A DNA stretch of 64,000 nt from Chlamydomonas reinhardtii (GCF_000002595.2 NC_057013.1:4011429-4075428), one strand, 5' to 3'; shown: positions 25,001-38,393, counted from the first letter of the stretch. The notes: generated by a model from the letters alone, not told the origin. Made by a program: numbers and translations.

Positions 25001-28000
25001 CCGCCGCACAGTGACCCTGCGACGCCGCCAGGTGCAGCGCCGTATGCCCGCCGGCTGCGGCGGAAGCGCCGGTGCTGCCACTGCTGCTGCTGCTGCTGCT
25101 GCTGCTGCTACAGCTGGCAGTGCCATCAGTGGCGGGTGCTGCAGCCGCGCCGCCGTCCGCACCAGCGGTTTGGGGCTGTAGCGCCGCCTTGCCTGGAGCG
25201 AGCGCTGCGCCAGCCGGCGGTGTGCAGGCGAGTCCGGCATCGGTCGAGTCGTCGCAAGGGCCGCCCAGCGTGTCCGCCTCGTAGCCCGCCAGGAGCAGCT
25301 TCTCTAGCACCTGCGTGTGACATGCACATACCCCCACGCACAAGATGCAGGATGTTCAGGCCCAGCACGTGCCCCGCGCTCTGACCTTGCTAGGAACGGG
25401 TGTCAAGGGTGGCGCGGTAAGATGCTGGCAATCATGTGAGGCCGCCGCACCTCGGCGTGGCCGTGCATCGCCGCCAGGTGCGCGGGGGTGTAGCCCTGGG
25501 CGTCTTGCAGCCCCACGCCCGCGCCCGCAATGATCAGCTTGCCAACCGACTCCACGTGCCCACCGCCGGCCGCGTAGTGCAGCGGCGTGCGGCCCGATGC
25601 ATCCGCCACATCAATCGCCGCGCCCCTGTCGGTTGCAAAGCAAAATTTCAAGCGCATGAGTACGGCAGCCTGCTGCGAACAGGGAGCACGCTTGACATCA
25701 AACCTTGCAGAAGCCCGCGCGGCCAAGCATTGCCCCACCGCACCTGGGCCACAGCTCCTCCACCACGCGCCAGTGCCCCATAGCAGCGGCGTAGTGCAGG
25801 GCAGTGCGCATCTGGCCATCTGCCGCGTCCACCTGCAGCTGCCCGGAGCCGGCGCCGCCTCCACTGCCGGGCGCTGGCTGCTGGCCGGCATCCGCGGGCG
25901 CGGCACCCGAGCCAGGCGCGGCCCCGCCCGGCGGCTGCGGCTGCGACTGTGGCGGCGGCGACGTGTAGCGCAGCAGCAGACCCACCACAGCCTCGTGGCC
26001 GTTCCGCGCGGCCATGTGCAGCGCCGTGCAGCCCTGTGCAGATATGCAGGTCAAAAAATGGCGCGCTTCGAACACAGCAGAAGCATGTGCACTTGCATGT
26101 GCACTTGCAAGGATACATACGGCACGCGTGCGTGCGGGCAACAAGACTCTGCACAGCGCACTGCACCCTTGCAATCGCCCACAGCACACCTGCTCGGTCT
26201 TGGCGCCCGGGTCGGTGCCGGGCGCCCGCAGCAGCACATCACACACGGTCATGTGCCCGTGCGCCGCAGCGAGGTGCAGCGGTGAGGCGCCGCGGAAGGA
26301 CGGCGGCGCCGCGAACGCCGGCATCACGCCGCTGCCAGCGCGGCGGCCAAGCGCCGCCACCAGACTGTGCGACAGAGCGGCGCTGCTGCCGCTGCCGCGA
26401 CCGCTGACACCGGCGCCTAGGACGTCCGTGCCAGCGGCTTGGGGCCTGGTGACAGGCCCATTGGCGCCGGCGCCGGTACCGCTACCGCTGCTGCCACCCT
26501 TGACGTGTGCCAGGCCGCCCAGCGCATCCAATGGCATACCCGCAGCCGCAGCCAGCGCACCGAGCTGATCAAGCGCCGCCGCGCCCATGCCCTGTTTGCA
26601 TCGCAGAGGGGTGTTGTTCCCCTCATTACCTACCAAGGGGCGCAGGTAATCACGGGCGGCATGCAACCAGCGTATCAGCAGGACATGAAGACGCGCACCT
26701 GCAGGATGCCCACCACGCCGGTGCCAGCGTCGCCGCCTTCGTGCCACTCGCCCTCCTCTTCTTCCTCCTCGCTGCCATCGTCCCAGCCCTGCTCCGTGCC
26801 GCCCAGCCGCCTGCGCGCCCCGCCCTGCTCCGTGTCATCAGGGCTGTCTCCATATCGCAAAATCAGGACCTCCTGGTTTTCATCGTACGGAACGCCGTCA
26901 CTCTCACTGCCAAAGTCCCCTTCCGGAGATATGGCGGCGGCGGCCCCGCCGCTGCGGCGGGTATCGCTGTTGCCTGCGCTGGGCCCGCCTGCCTCGTCCG
27001 CGTCCCCGTCAGCAGGCCGCTTGTGCTTCCCTGCACTTGCTGCGGCAGATGTCCCGGCCCGTTGTGCAGGCGGTGCCAGCCGACGGGGCCGTCGGCGGCC
27101 AGCTGCGGTTGCTGCGGCCAGAATCCTGCCTGACACACCCGCCTTGGCCACATCTGCTGGACCGGAGCCCTGCACACTGCTCGCCGCTGCTGCTGCCGCA
27201 CCCGGGGCCCGATGCCCGGCCCCGCCCTCAGCACGGCTGCTGATCCCACTGTTGACTCCTCCACGCCTCGGCTCTTCCTCATATGGCCTGCTTGGCGAGT
27301 CGCCGTGCCGCTTCCGCCGCTCCCCAGCTGTGCGCTTGGCGGCTGCAGCGCCGCTGGTGTCAGCACTGCGCTCACCCCCGTCTCCATCCCCATCACCATG
27401 CTCGCCCGCCTCGCTCCCGCGCTGACCTGACCCCGACACAGGCGGCGAACACGAGTCAAAGCGCTTCTGCTGCGCCGCCGGCACAGCGGCTGGCGCAGTT
27501 GGCGCTTCATCGCCTGCTGATGCAGGCGACCTGCGCCGGTTGCGGCGCCTGACGCCCAGCCGAGTGCTGCTACTGCCGCGGCTGGCGGTGGCCGCGTACG
27601 CATCCTGCACATCGGCGCTCTCCTCATGGCCTTGCCCGTGCGCAACGCGTGTGATCATCGGCGATATCGGCGGTGGGAGGGCGGTTGCTCCGACCGCCGC
27701 GCCCCCAGGTGTCCACAGATGCTGCTCCGCGTATTTGCCTGCACAACAGTAAGCACGTTGCTTCAGTACGCATTTGTGCCATCACACACAACTAAGCTTG
27801 CCCTTCACCCATTGCCGTAAACCCTTAACCATGCAAGCCCCGTGCTCACAACTTTGTCCTGTAAGCATATCCCACCACCTCCCAAACGACACATGAGTAT
27901 AACGGCTATACGGCTATTGGCGTGTCATGGACTGCATCGTCGCGTCTGATGCTTATCTTACTGGGCATGAAGAAACAACCCCACCCACCAGCCAGGTAGT

Positions 28001-30897
28001 GCAGCTGCTCCGGGTCGAGTCGGTCCCCCAGCACGTCCAGCGCGACCGCCAGCCCCTGCCGCGCAGCCGCCGCCACGCTCACGGCGCTACCCGCCCCGTT
28101 GCCGCCAGCACCGCCAGCGCCGCAGGGCTCCGCTGCTGCCGCGAAGGGAAACTGAGGTATACTGGCCTCGTGCTCCAGTACCTCCCCCTCCTCATCTTCC
28201 CCGCCATCGCCGCCGCTGCCATCGGAGTAGCCGTCATTGTTGTCATGGCATGTGACGGCCCCGCCTTCCGTCCCGCCGTGCTGCGCCGGGCCCCCCTCCT
28301 GACCCCCCTGCTGCTGCTGTGGGGCAAGGAAGTCCCGCTCCAGGCGGCGTGCGGGGTCACAGCCCAGCGCCAGCAGCCGCTCAACCACCGTCGCCCTCCC
28401 GGTTGCAGCCGCTGCGTGGAGGGGCAGCCGGCCCGCGGCATCGCTGCGGTTCAGCAGCTCCATCAGCAGCCCACCACCGGCGCCGACACCCCCGGGCGCG
28501 GGCCCTCCGCCCGAGATCAGCCCATCAAACCCGCCCATGCCCATGCCGAGGCCGAATAGCCCGCCGCCCAGGCCTAGGCCCAGGCCAGCCGCAGAAAGGT
28601 TAACGAGGCCGCCGAAGTTGCTCAGCGGGTTGGAGCCGGCGGCCTGCTCCGCGGAACTCGGGCTTTCGCCGCCTGCAGCAGAGCTGGAAGGCACGCCGCT
28701 GAGACTGCCAGCGCCAGCCCAGCCACCCATCATGGTGGCAAGGCCGCGCAGGCCTCCGAGCAGCCCGTCAAGGTCCGCACCCTCCCCCAGAGCCGCCGTG
28801 ATCGCCGCCGAGTCACCTGCGCCAGCGCCTGACGGTGAGTCGCCTGCGCTGCCGCCCAACATGCCGCCGAGTAGCGCCCGCAGGTCAAGTGCCGCGCCCG
28901 CATCCGCGCCGGAAACTGCCGTGGAAGACGCCAACGCCGACGCTGCGGGCGCAGCACCGGCGCCGCCTGCCGCACCCACGCCCCCGGCCCCTGCGGCGCC
29001 GCCAAGCGACACCTGCAGCGGCACTATTTGCACGGGCAGCAGCGACCCGTCGGGCAGCTGTATGTTGTATAGCGGTGAGGCAGAGCCGTCAGCCGCGGCC
29101 AGCGTCAGCGGCGAGTCAAGCTGTAGCGCCGCTGTAGCAGTTGTGGCTGCAGCCGCGGTGCTGCCACCGTCACTGCTGCCGCTGCTCACAGCAGCGCCGG
29201 CTCCTATGCTGGAGGGTGCCGTGGGGGAACGGTACGCAAGCCGGAGCGCTGCCTCAGCGACGGCAGACGGTGAGCCTGCAGTCACGTCGGTACCGCCGCG
29301 GCCTGCGTGCCGTAACACAACTGCAGGGTGAAAGCCTGGCAACGTACAAACAACCCATCAAACAGCCCCACGTAAGTTCCTCGTACCTGCGAATGATGTG
29401 CCTAAGTCAAGTACAGCTCCGGTCACCGCGCTCCTCCCACTGTCCCCGCTGGACGCGCTCGCCTCCGAGCCATCGGCTTCCAGCACGGGTGGCTGCGGCG
29501 GCCGAGACAAGTCCAGCACCGGTAGCGTGCGGCCGGAACCGCTGGTGCTGCTGGTGATGCCCATACTCGCCCGCGCAGCTACTACGGCCGTTGGTGTGGG
29601 AGCTGTACCTGACTCAACCCGGCCACTGCCCATTAGAGCGGCCCCTGGCACAGCCCGGGACGCATCTGGAGCAACTGGGGCAACCCGCGGCGTACTAAGC
29701 ACAGGCTGCACCGCCAGGCGCGCCTCTAGCCCACGCTGCAGCAGTTGCAGCAGGCCCGCCTCTTCACAGCCGGCTGCCTCCACGCCGCCAGGGCGACCGC
29801 TGGTCACAGGTGTTGCAGCTGCCGGCAAGGGCGCCGCACAACGTGCGTTGCCCGCCTCCTGCACCTGCTGCGGTGGCTGCTGTTGCTGCTTCCCTACCAT
29901 GGCTCCCAGAACCTGCGTGCCGATGGCGAGCGGCGCTGATATGCCCCCGGGAGCCGTCAGGATGGCCGCTATGACGAACGGCGAACCTTGCCCAAGCTGT
30001 GTGACGTCCACGTGCTGCTGCTGTTGCTGACCTGGCACTGGTAGGAGCAGCGCATGCATGGCTTGCTGCAGCAACTGCTGCTGCTGTTGAAGCTGGCTGC
30101 CCTGCTGCAGCGGTTGCGGTTGCAGCGCGGCCGGCTGCATTACCGGCTGGCTCTGCACCCGCTGAATTGCAGCAGCGGTGGCCGCGGGCACGCCAGTCCG
30201 GGTGGCGACGGCCCATTGCATGAGCGCCGCCACCTCCCCAGGGCAGTGCTGCCGCCAGTCGGGACCAAAGCTGTTTTCCAGTGTGGGGATCCAGCTTTCC
30301 CGGCAGAAGGCCTCCCAGGGGTCCTCCGGCTGCATCGGTGCCTGCAACGTTATCAGTATGTAAGTGCAAGAATAAGCACGTGTGCCGGATTTCAGCTCCT
30401 GGGCAACCACAAAATACTGATCAACGCCGCCGCTCACAGGCCACACCAGCCAGGTGCCCCTCTTAGCTTGCCTCTCACCAATTCCCAAACGTCCCGGTCT
30501 TGGCTGCCCCCATGATCAAAAACCCGCCCATCGCAGCTCTCAGCTTGTAACTCACCGCTCTTCGCCCCGTCCGCCTCCGTCCTTGCGGAGTAGGTCCGCT
30601 GCTCGGCGCGCCCCCACTACAGATCGCAGCACCGCTGTCCAGGGCTGTCCCTTCCACCGAGCCCCCCGCCGAGCCTGATGCTGCAGACGCTGCGGAAACA
30701 GTCTGTGAGGTACCCTCAGACCTCATGGCGGCGCCCGTGCTTGAGTCAGACTGGGGGTGCGCCAGCAGCATGTGGGTCGAGCACGCGGAGGCAGCGGGCC
30801 CCTGGGTCTCCGTAACACAGTCGTGTGCAGCGCTAGGCCTGGGGGAAGCCGAGTCGGCGCCATCCGCGCTGTCCTCGCAATTCAGGCTTCTTTTCAT
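16048..30897 (-). CDS. Giant ankyrin-repeat protein with C-terminal U-box (putative E3 ubiquitin ligase)
   Basis: Seventeen exons: 30897-30556, 30341-29387, 29335-27989, 27738-26699, 26591-26190, 26033-25744, 25625-25451, 25310-24879, 24719-24384, 24169-23738, 23571-22168, 22028-21399, 21254-21021, 20835-20726, 20536-20383, 20235-20043 and 19829-16048. They sum to 12,258 nt, or 4,085 aa, with every junction in phase. Residues 1 to about 720 are Gln/Ala/Gly-rich and probably disordered. Ankyrin repeats run from about 730 to 2,890, densest from exon 5 on (for example GRTPLHYAAGGGHVES, NGHTPLHNAASGGHVDAAEA). Low-complexity loops interrupt them, including a Gln run coded near 23,370-23,395 and a Ser run near 25,081-25,108. 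About 1,100 Ala/Gly/Ser/Pro-rich residues follow. The last 67 residues are a U-box (FHCPLTRRVMMDPVV, then GCTYERAAIMDWL and PNFTMRAAI). U-boxes bind E2 enzymes, so a ubiquitin-ligase scaffold role is inferred. The ATG at 30897 follows a possible acceptor (CTACAG), so a further 5' non-coding exon may exist. Confidence 0.88.
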
Positions 30898-31690
30898 CAC
30901 AATTCCTGTAGGTTCAGGGTGTCACACTCTAAGCCTAGCGCTGGACCTGGCGGCCGCTCCTAGCGATTCAAGGCGACCCTGTCCAGGCGGCGATGCCCCG
31001 CAAGCGCACAATAGGAGCAAAGCTTGAGCATAGTTCTAGATTTTTGTGGATCGCAGCGCACAAAAGCGCACGGCTCGCACCCAGAACAGCACGCGGTGCA
31101 GAGCTTCAGTTCTTTCAAAAGATGTTGAAAAGGTGTTGGCCCTTCTGTATTCTAATCATCGCCTGGTATCCATCAGCCCTTCATTAGCGCCTGCTAGCGA
31201 GCACTACGAGGAGACTAAATTCAGAAGTCCCCCGAACCGAGTAAGGCTTACCCTTCCACGCGTTGCCGGCTCAGAAGTACGCGTAGGCATCAATCATTGT
31301 TGATACTAGCAGGCACTGTGGCCGTGAGCGGATGAACAGAAGCAGACGGAAGGGTTCTTCCACAGACCTTCTGAAGCAAAATGGCTGCAGTCTCCTCGAT
31401 ATAAATCTACGCTATTTAGACAGCTGCGCTTGTAGACCCTAGGCCCGCTTGCTTGAGAGGGCCGCAAATAGACTGTATTCTCATCACAGGCGCATTCTTC
31501 TGTCACCGGCCTGAACGCGAGCTGGCCTTACATTATTGCCGCGATTGTTCTTGCTAAATATACATACCTTCTGTGAGCTTGTTACCAGAGCCTTTGCGAC
31601 GAACCCAACAGCTCCAGTCTTACCTTGTTCATACATAAGTACAAGGCACTAAAACAAGAATAGAGAGCAAGTGACAGGCCGGCCGCGCAA
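30898..31690. promoter_or_regulatory. Divergent upstream region shared by the giant ankyrin/U-box gene and KAP3
   Basis: The two start codons (30897 on minus, 31691 on plus) face away from each other across 793 bp with no coding frame. Both promoters must lie here or in a 5' exon. The stretch is visibly less GC-rich from about 31,000 on. I cannot name specific sites. Confidence 0.5.
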
Positions 31691-34600
31691 ATGGCGGAGG
31701 TGAAAAAGAAGATTAAGCCAGGCGCTATCGAGGCGCACGCAGAGGAGCTCGCAATTGTTGTGCACTATGAGGTAGGATTAGGAAACGGAAGGGCCAGCGC
31801 CCGAAGGGCCGACGAGGCGGCCCAGCGGACCTGGCCGCTGCTGCGGACATGCCCCTGCTTGACCCGCGGCTTTGTGCTTCATTGGCGGCACGCCCGCAGG
31901 TCCAGGAGGTTAGCACGCAGTCAGATGGGAGTCAAAAAGTAATCAGCAAGGAGCCTGGCGAGAAGAAGTAAGTGGGAGTAGGGCGTTGCATGTTCATGTG
32001 CGCTTCGTGCTCGCGGCGGCCTTCTGACACGCCGCCTGATGCTGTACACCAGGATCTCTGTCAAATCCCTGTCAGAGAAGACAAATGTTCCGCTCTTAGC
32101 AACGGAAATCATCGAGAAGTGCAAGCTCATTCACCCATCGAAGGTGCGTGTGCGCCCGGCGAAGTGGTTGTTCCCCCAGAGCGAGGGGACGGAGCCACTG
32201 CATGGCATCGGTCTGACTCAATAACTGCGGACAATGCCCCATGGGGGAAGCAGGTTTCACTCGGCGCCAACTGACGCCGAGTTCCCTGCACCACCACTGC
32301 AGGCGGGGCAAGTGGAGGAGCTGCTTTACCAGTTGCAGAGCCGGGGTGGCGGTGGCGGAGCCGATGCAAAGGCAAAGCCCGCAGCCAAGCCTGCTGCGGC
32401 GTCTCCAGCGAAGTCAGCGGCAGCAGCTCCGCCCCCGCCGTCGAATGTGGCGCAGTCGCCACAAAAGCCGGGGCAGCCGCCCAGCACCCCCTCCAAAAAG
32501 CCACCGGCGGCAGCTGGGGCGCCTGCTCCCATGCTGAACGGGAAGCCGGCGCCGAAGGCGCAGAGCCGGTTGGATGCAGGTGGGCTGCCCGTGCGGAGGG
32601 ATCAGCCCATATGTTATGACCCGGGATTTTAGCGCGTTCTGGCGGCCGCGGAGGAATGGAGCGCACAAGCAAGCTTATGCATAGGGGCCCTGCTCCGTGT
32701 GGTAGGGAAGGTGGCGTGGCCATGCCTCGGATAGCTGGGAGCTTGACACGACCTAAGCTGGGTTGGTTGGAATCCCATTGACATGCTACGGTCTACCTAC
32801 ACCCCGTGGACAGAGGCGGAGGAGCGGGCGGACCTGCAGGCGCGGCGCCAGGCGCAGGCGATGCAGATCTTCAAGATGCAGCAGAAGCAGTATGAGCAGG
32901 CGTACATGAACAAGCTGGACGAGTACATTGTGAGCGGCGGGGACTCATCTGTGACAGGAGCTCAGGGGTGGAAGGAAGGCTCAACATCTCAGCGGCAGCA
33001 ACGGTTGGCATGCGCACTTGGGGTGCAGCCGGGAACGGCTGCGCGACAAAGGCAACAACGAGGAAGAGTACTCAAGAGCGATGGGTTCATATCGTCGATA
33101 GCTCACATACTGCGCCTCCACTTGGCATTTGGGGTCGTGGGCCTGGTGACCGCCAGGGGTCAGTACCGAGCCTTTGCTGCCAGCTTGACTGGCCGGGCTA
33201 TGAGCAAGACCACGGGCTGCTCATGGGAAGAGCTCACTGCGCCTTTGTACCTGAACTTGTCTGGCGGTGGTGGGCTCTTCTGCCGCGTAGGAGGGCCTGT
33301 ACGAGGAGGAGATGCCCAAGAAGGTCCGCGCCACGGGCATGATCGCGCAGCTGTTCCGGAACACGGAGAACTTCGAGGTGCGGGATGGAGGGGTTAGCCG
33401 TTCATGGGGGGCGTTGATGCACACTGCAAAGGCTGACATGTGTCAGCAGTTGAGCATGAGGTTGATGTCGAGTTCTCCTCCTGCGGGTGCGGTTACGGGC
33501 GCTCAGCCGGGGCTGGAAATGAGGAGTTGCAAACGCGCCGCCGGGGAACTCAGAATGCGGTTCATGAATGGCCGATGCCTACGCTGTGCCTTGTCCGGAC
33601 CGCACAGGTGCTGCTGAGCCACGAGACGTTGATGCAGACGCTGTCGCGCGTGCTGCGTGAGGACGGCAAGCGCTCCATCGACCTGTGCACCAACATCATC
33701 TCGGTCTTCTTCTCTGTCTCCAACTTCACGCAGTTCCACGGGCTGATCATGCAGAACCAGGTGCGTTTGACCCAAGGGGCCCGGTCAGGTGGTGTGTCAA
33801 GGTCCGGGTCAGGGGTATGAACAGGGCGCGCGTCCTCCAGACTCTTGCGGAAATAACCTGGTCCCCCGCTGCCGTGCAGGTCGGCGCGCTGACCATGGAC
33901 CTGATTGACCTGGAGATCAAGCGCACGGAGCACAGGTGGGTGGGTAGCAGCTGGGCAGGAGCAAGGCTGCAGCACTGGCCGAGAAGCTGGGGGCGGCCTG
34001 GCAGGACACGGCCCATGGGCTGGTGGTAAGGCTTGAGGTGTTGGCTACGGACCGCTGAAGTCCCCTCGCTGTTGGATGTGGTGCCCCCCCCCCCGTGACG
34101 CAGGGCGTCGGAGGAGAACATCTCGCCCGCCATGGTGGCGCAGAAGGCGTTGGAGGCCAGCCAGGGCCAGGTGGGAGTGGCGAGAGGTCCGGGGTTGTTG
34201 GCAGTGCCAGCAGCGGCAGCAGCCGTAAGCAGGAAACGGCGCCTGCAAAAGCATGGGGCAGTGGCGGGGACAGGCACGACCGTGTGCTAGGCGACCGCCA
34301 AACTTCTGCACGCTCATAACATGAGACGGTGCTTGTGCTGCTGGACCAGCAATCTGGTAACGCGGCGTCAGGACGTGTCAAGTGGAACCCGTCGCAGCAG
34401 CTTGCTGGCCCGGTGTTGTATCTGGCGGCAGCTGACTGGTGACCTGCGTCGGTGCTATCCCTGCCGCAGGTGACGCTGAGCGAGCGCGAGAAGAAGCTGC
34501 TGGCGCTAATTCAGAAGCAGGACCGGCTGCTGTACATCGCCTTCTACATGCTGCTCAACCTGAGCGAGGACATCGAGGTGGAGCGCAAGATGAAGAAGAA

Positions 34601-37600
34601 GGTGGGCGCCCGTGCCTGTGTGCTTTGAAGGCGTGCTGAAGGGGCTGGCGCGGGGCAGGGCTACACAAAGCTGACCCCACAAACGGGCAGGGGCCGCGCC
34701 CTTTTGTGCTTGCGCCGTTGCTTGATTGCGCGTGTCGGCGGATTGACGCGTCGCCCGGAACTGTCTGCACAGAACATCGTGGTGTACCTGGTGAAGATGC
34801 TGGAGCGCTCCAACGTGGAGCTGCTCATCCTGGCCACCACCTTCCTCAAGAAGCTCTCCATCTACAAGGTAGGTGCGGGCGCACAGGAACACGGCCCGCT
34901 ACCACGCGTACGATGACTGTACGCAGTCCCCACGCATGGCAATGCCGCCGCGCATGGGTGAGCATGTGGCCGCCGCTTTCAAACCCACCCTTCATCCGTG
35001 CCCGTGCAGGAGAACAAGGAGACCATGTCCAGCTGCAAGATCGTGGAGAAGCTGATGAAGTTCGTGCCGGTGCTGAACGACGTGTTGCTCATGAGCGTGC
35101 TGCGCCTGCTGCATAACCTGTCCTTCGACCACAGCCTGCGGGACGACATGGTCAAGCACGGCCTCATACCCAAGGTGCGCCTGCACCTGTGCCTGCACCC
35201 GTGCCTGCGCCTCTGCCTGCGCAAGTGCCTCCCTCCGAGCTGCTCGGGTATGCGTGTACATTGGTGGAGGAGGCCAGCTGGCGCAATGTGCAGCATGGTG
35301 TCGTGTTACGGACTAGTCGGTCCAACCTGATGCCTGTCACCCCATACCGGCACGGCACGCTGCGCGTGTGCAGGCGGTGGAGCTAATGATGGTGCCGCGC
35401 TTCCAGCCGGTGGTGCTGGGCCTGCTGTACCACATCTCCATGGAGGACAAGTACAAGAGCCTCTTCACCTTCACTGACTGCCTCAACAAGATGTACGACA
35501 TGCTCATGCGCGTGCAGGTACGTGCGCGCATAACAACGCGTATGTTGGTTACAGCCGTCGCTGCTGCTGTCACTGCTTGTGGGGTCTTCTACGACGTTGT
35601 TGTCTGCTATATAAACCGCGGGCCAAGCGCTGAGGCTTGCTTAACCTCAATCGTATGTCCAGGCGGACCTGCGCAACACACCGGAGCTCATCGCGCTGGC
35701 AGTCAACCTCACGCAGAACCCGCGCAACGCGGAGGTGAGCCAGGCGCCCGTGCCATTGCTGACATTACCGTTGTTGAACTCTTGCACCGCTGAGCTGGAT
35801 AGCACACGATGCATGGGCCCACCCTGACGCCCGCGCAACCGATTCCCACTTCCCATAGACGATGTGCGAGGGCGACCGCTTCGACAAGATGATGCGGCGC
35901 GCCTTCCAGACGTGCGACGAGCTGATGTTCAAGGTGCTGCGCAACCTGAGCCAGCAGGAGGGGATCAACATCAAGCGCCGCTTCGGGCCGTACGTGGAGC
36001 AGCTGGTCACGTTGCTGCGGGTGCGTGTGGTGCGGCCGCCTCTCGCGCCAGCCTAACTGTTGCTTTGGTACCACACCATGCCGCCCCACCCGGCCGCCTG
36101 CAGCCCTTCTCCGCCCACCAAGCATTGCAGCCTGGTCCACTCTCACTCACTGCTTACGCCTGCCTCATGGCTTGCCAACCCGGTCTACACTTTTTTCGCC
36201 AGCAACTCCTCCAACCCTGGCTGCCTCCCTCCCTGTCTCCTGATCCCCCTTGTCCCCAGGCGCCCGACATCACCGCTGAGCTGTTCGTGGAGGTGCTGGG
36301 CTGCCTGGCCAACCTCTACATCCCCGAGTTCGACTTCCTGGGGCTGGTGCGCAAGCACGACCTGCTCACCTTCCTGGCCACCTACGCGCAGCCGGGCGCC
36401 GTGGACGACGACATCCTGCTGGAGGTGGTCATGTTCGTGGGCGTGCTGTGCAACGAGGGCACCGCGCCGCTCATCGTCAGCAGCGGGCTGGTGGGTGCGC
36501 AGGCGGGAGCACGACGCGGGTGTGCAGCAACCCCATGCCCTCGCCTGGCCTGTGTACGCTAGATCTGTGTTTACAAAGCCTTACCGGCGATACCGCGCAC
36601 TTCAGTGGCACAAGCATGCGATCGCACAAACTCTCAATCAAGTCGGCGTGCCTGATGCGATATCGCGGTTGCAGACTACCGTACATGATCCTGTATGCTC
36701 ATGCGCCGCTCGCTCGCAGGTCACGACGCTGTTCCAGCTCATGGGCGACAAGAAGGAGGACGACGAGTTCGTGCTGCAGATCGCGTTCACGTTCCACAAG
36801 TTCCTGCTGCACGACGAGACGCGCGCCTCGCTGCTGACCAACACGCAGCAGGTTGTGTTCTACCTGGTGGACCTGCTGCAGGACAAGAACAAGGAGGTAG
36901 GAGAGGGGATGCGAAGGCGCAGGCGGGCGCGAGGTGGCGGCAGCGGGCGCCAAGCAACAGGTCAACCAGCGATGGCCACATGGCTGCGCGTGTTGACTGC
37001 AACCCCTTGAAGACGCTGTGCTGGCCTGCCCTGATTACGCCTCTGTCAACCTGCACAGGTGCGGCGTGTGGCGGACCAGTGCCTGGACATCATCATGGAC
37101 ACGGACGAGGAGTGGGCGGTGCAGATCCGCAACCTCAAGTTCGAGTCCTTCAACCAGGAGTGGCTGGACGTGGTGTCGCAGCCCGCGGGCGGCATGGCGG
37201 CGGTGAGTCAGCCAGCGGTGTTGCATATGGTTGCCGTGATTGCCTTGGGTTGCAGTGTCCAGTGTGCCACTGTCTGTGCCCCAGCCCCTGCGCCAGTTGC
37301 GTATACCGTACTCACTGGCCACGTCTGCGTTGTCGTACGCAGCACGCCGGCCGCCAGCGCAACGGGTACGACGACGAGACGGAGGTGGACTACAGCGGCG
37401 GCGACGGTCAGTTGTGTCTCTTGCTCAGCCTGCTGCGTGACCGCACGCATGCTTGCGCACGGTCTTGCCTCGTGCCTCTGCCCCGTGCCCTCACGGCTGC
37501 GGTACCAACCACTTGGCTGCTCCTGCTCGTGTCCGGCCACAGGCTACTACAACATCGGCGACCAGCGGTTGGTGGCGGACTTCGACGACCTGGGCACCAA

Positions 37601-37703
37601 CGGCGGCACGTGGGGCCCCGGCGATGAGGGGCTGCAGGGCGGCTACGAGGGCAACTATGACGGCTATGACGAGGAGGAGCTGAGGCAGGGGTACGCCATG
37701 TGA
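31691..37703 (+). CDS. FLA3: Kinesin-II associated protein KAP3 (armadillo-repeat subunit)
   Basis: Twenty exons: 31691-31771, 31900-31967, 32053-32143, 32303-32579, 32814-32929, 33291-33377, 33608-33760, 33880-33935, 34104-34170, 34470-34601, 34773-34868, 35010-35174, 35374-35517, 35663-35734, 35859-36020, 36260-36490, 36720-36896, 37059-37202, 37343-37406 and 37543-37703. They sum to 2,544 nt, 847 aa. The chain follows animal KAP3 closely: IEKCKLIHPSK, TNIISVFFSVSNFTQFHGLI, LLILATTFLKKLSIYKENKE, LLYHISMEDKYKS and LDIIMDTDEEWA. KAP joins the two kinesin-II motors and links the motor to anterograde intraflagellar transport trains in cilia. In Chlamydomonas the gene is FLA3. Exon 4 adds a Pro/Ala/Lys-rich linker (about residues 81-172) not seen in animal KAP3. 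The tail is Gly/Tyr/Asp-rich and ends RQGYAM. The acceptor of exon 5 (32811-32813) was chosen by phase and is the least certain junction. Confidence 0.95.
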
Positions 37704-38393
37704 GGCGCAGTCCCGAGCTCCAAGCCCGAGCTGCGCCAGTAGCGGGCATGCATGGCATGTGGTGGCAAAGGAGGAAGCGGAAGACTGGGAGACAGTTGGG
37801 GTGGGCATGGGGCAGGGGGCGTGAGACACGGGCAGCAACGAGCAAGTGCATCTTGCCGTGCGGCGAAGGAGGAAGGTTGCGCAGGCTCCGGCGTACAAGG
37901 TGAGGTGGCGAGTTTTAGTTGTAGCTGTACGGATGGTGCCGTGGCGGTCAGGACAGGCAGGAGGACGTAGAGCGAACCCCAGGAGGATGCAGCCGTGCAG
38001 GCAGCAGTCCTTAAGTCCTTTAGATGTGTGTTAGTTTTGTGGGCGCGCGCCACATGGACCTTGACAACCTAATGGCAAGCTGTGGCCAACTGTGCGCCGC
38101 AGTGAGAAGGACTCGGTTATGGGAGGACAGTAGGCAGCCGAACTCTTGAAGCTGGCGCTGGGTTTATGTGAAACGGGCGAGCTACCGTATGTGTGTCTTG
38201 TACATTTGTGACATGAACCCTTTGTATCGAGTGCGTGCTCTGTGGCATACACGTGGGAGGACTTATATGGGATGAAGCGCGCTGGGTTGGCGTGCGTAGG
38301 GTGCAGGGTGCAGTCAGAGTCATGATGACGTGCACGGGTCCAACCACTCAACCGTACTGCAACATGTACGTTTCACATGTGTCTACCCTGCAC
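37704..38393. other. 3' flank of KAP3
   Basis: This is the likely 3' untranslated region and spacer after the KAP3 stop codon. No TGTAA signal was found between the stop and the adjacent MITE, so the poly(A) site was not located. No coding exon was seen. Confidence 0.4.

Noticed and set aside
30898-30900. Start of the giant ankyrin gene one codon earlier
   Set aside because: That codon is GTG; the ATG is at 30897-30895.
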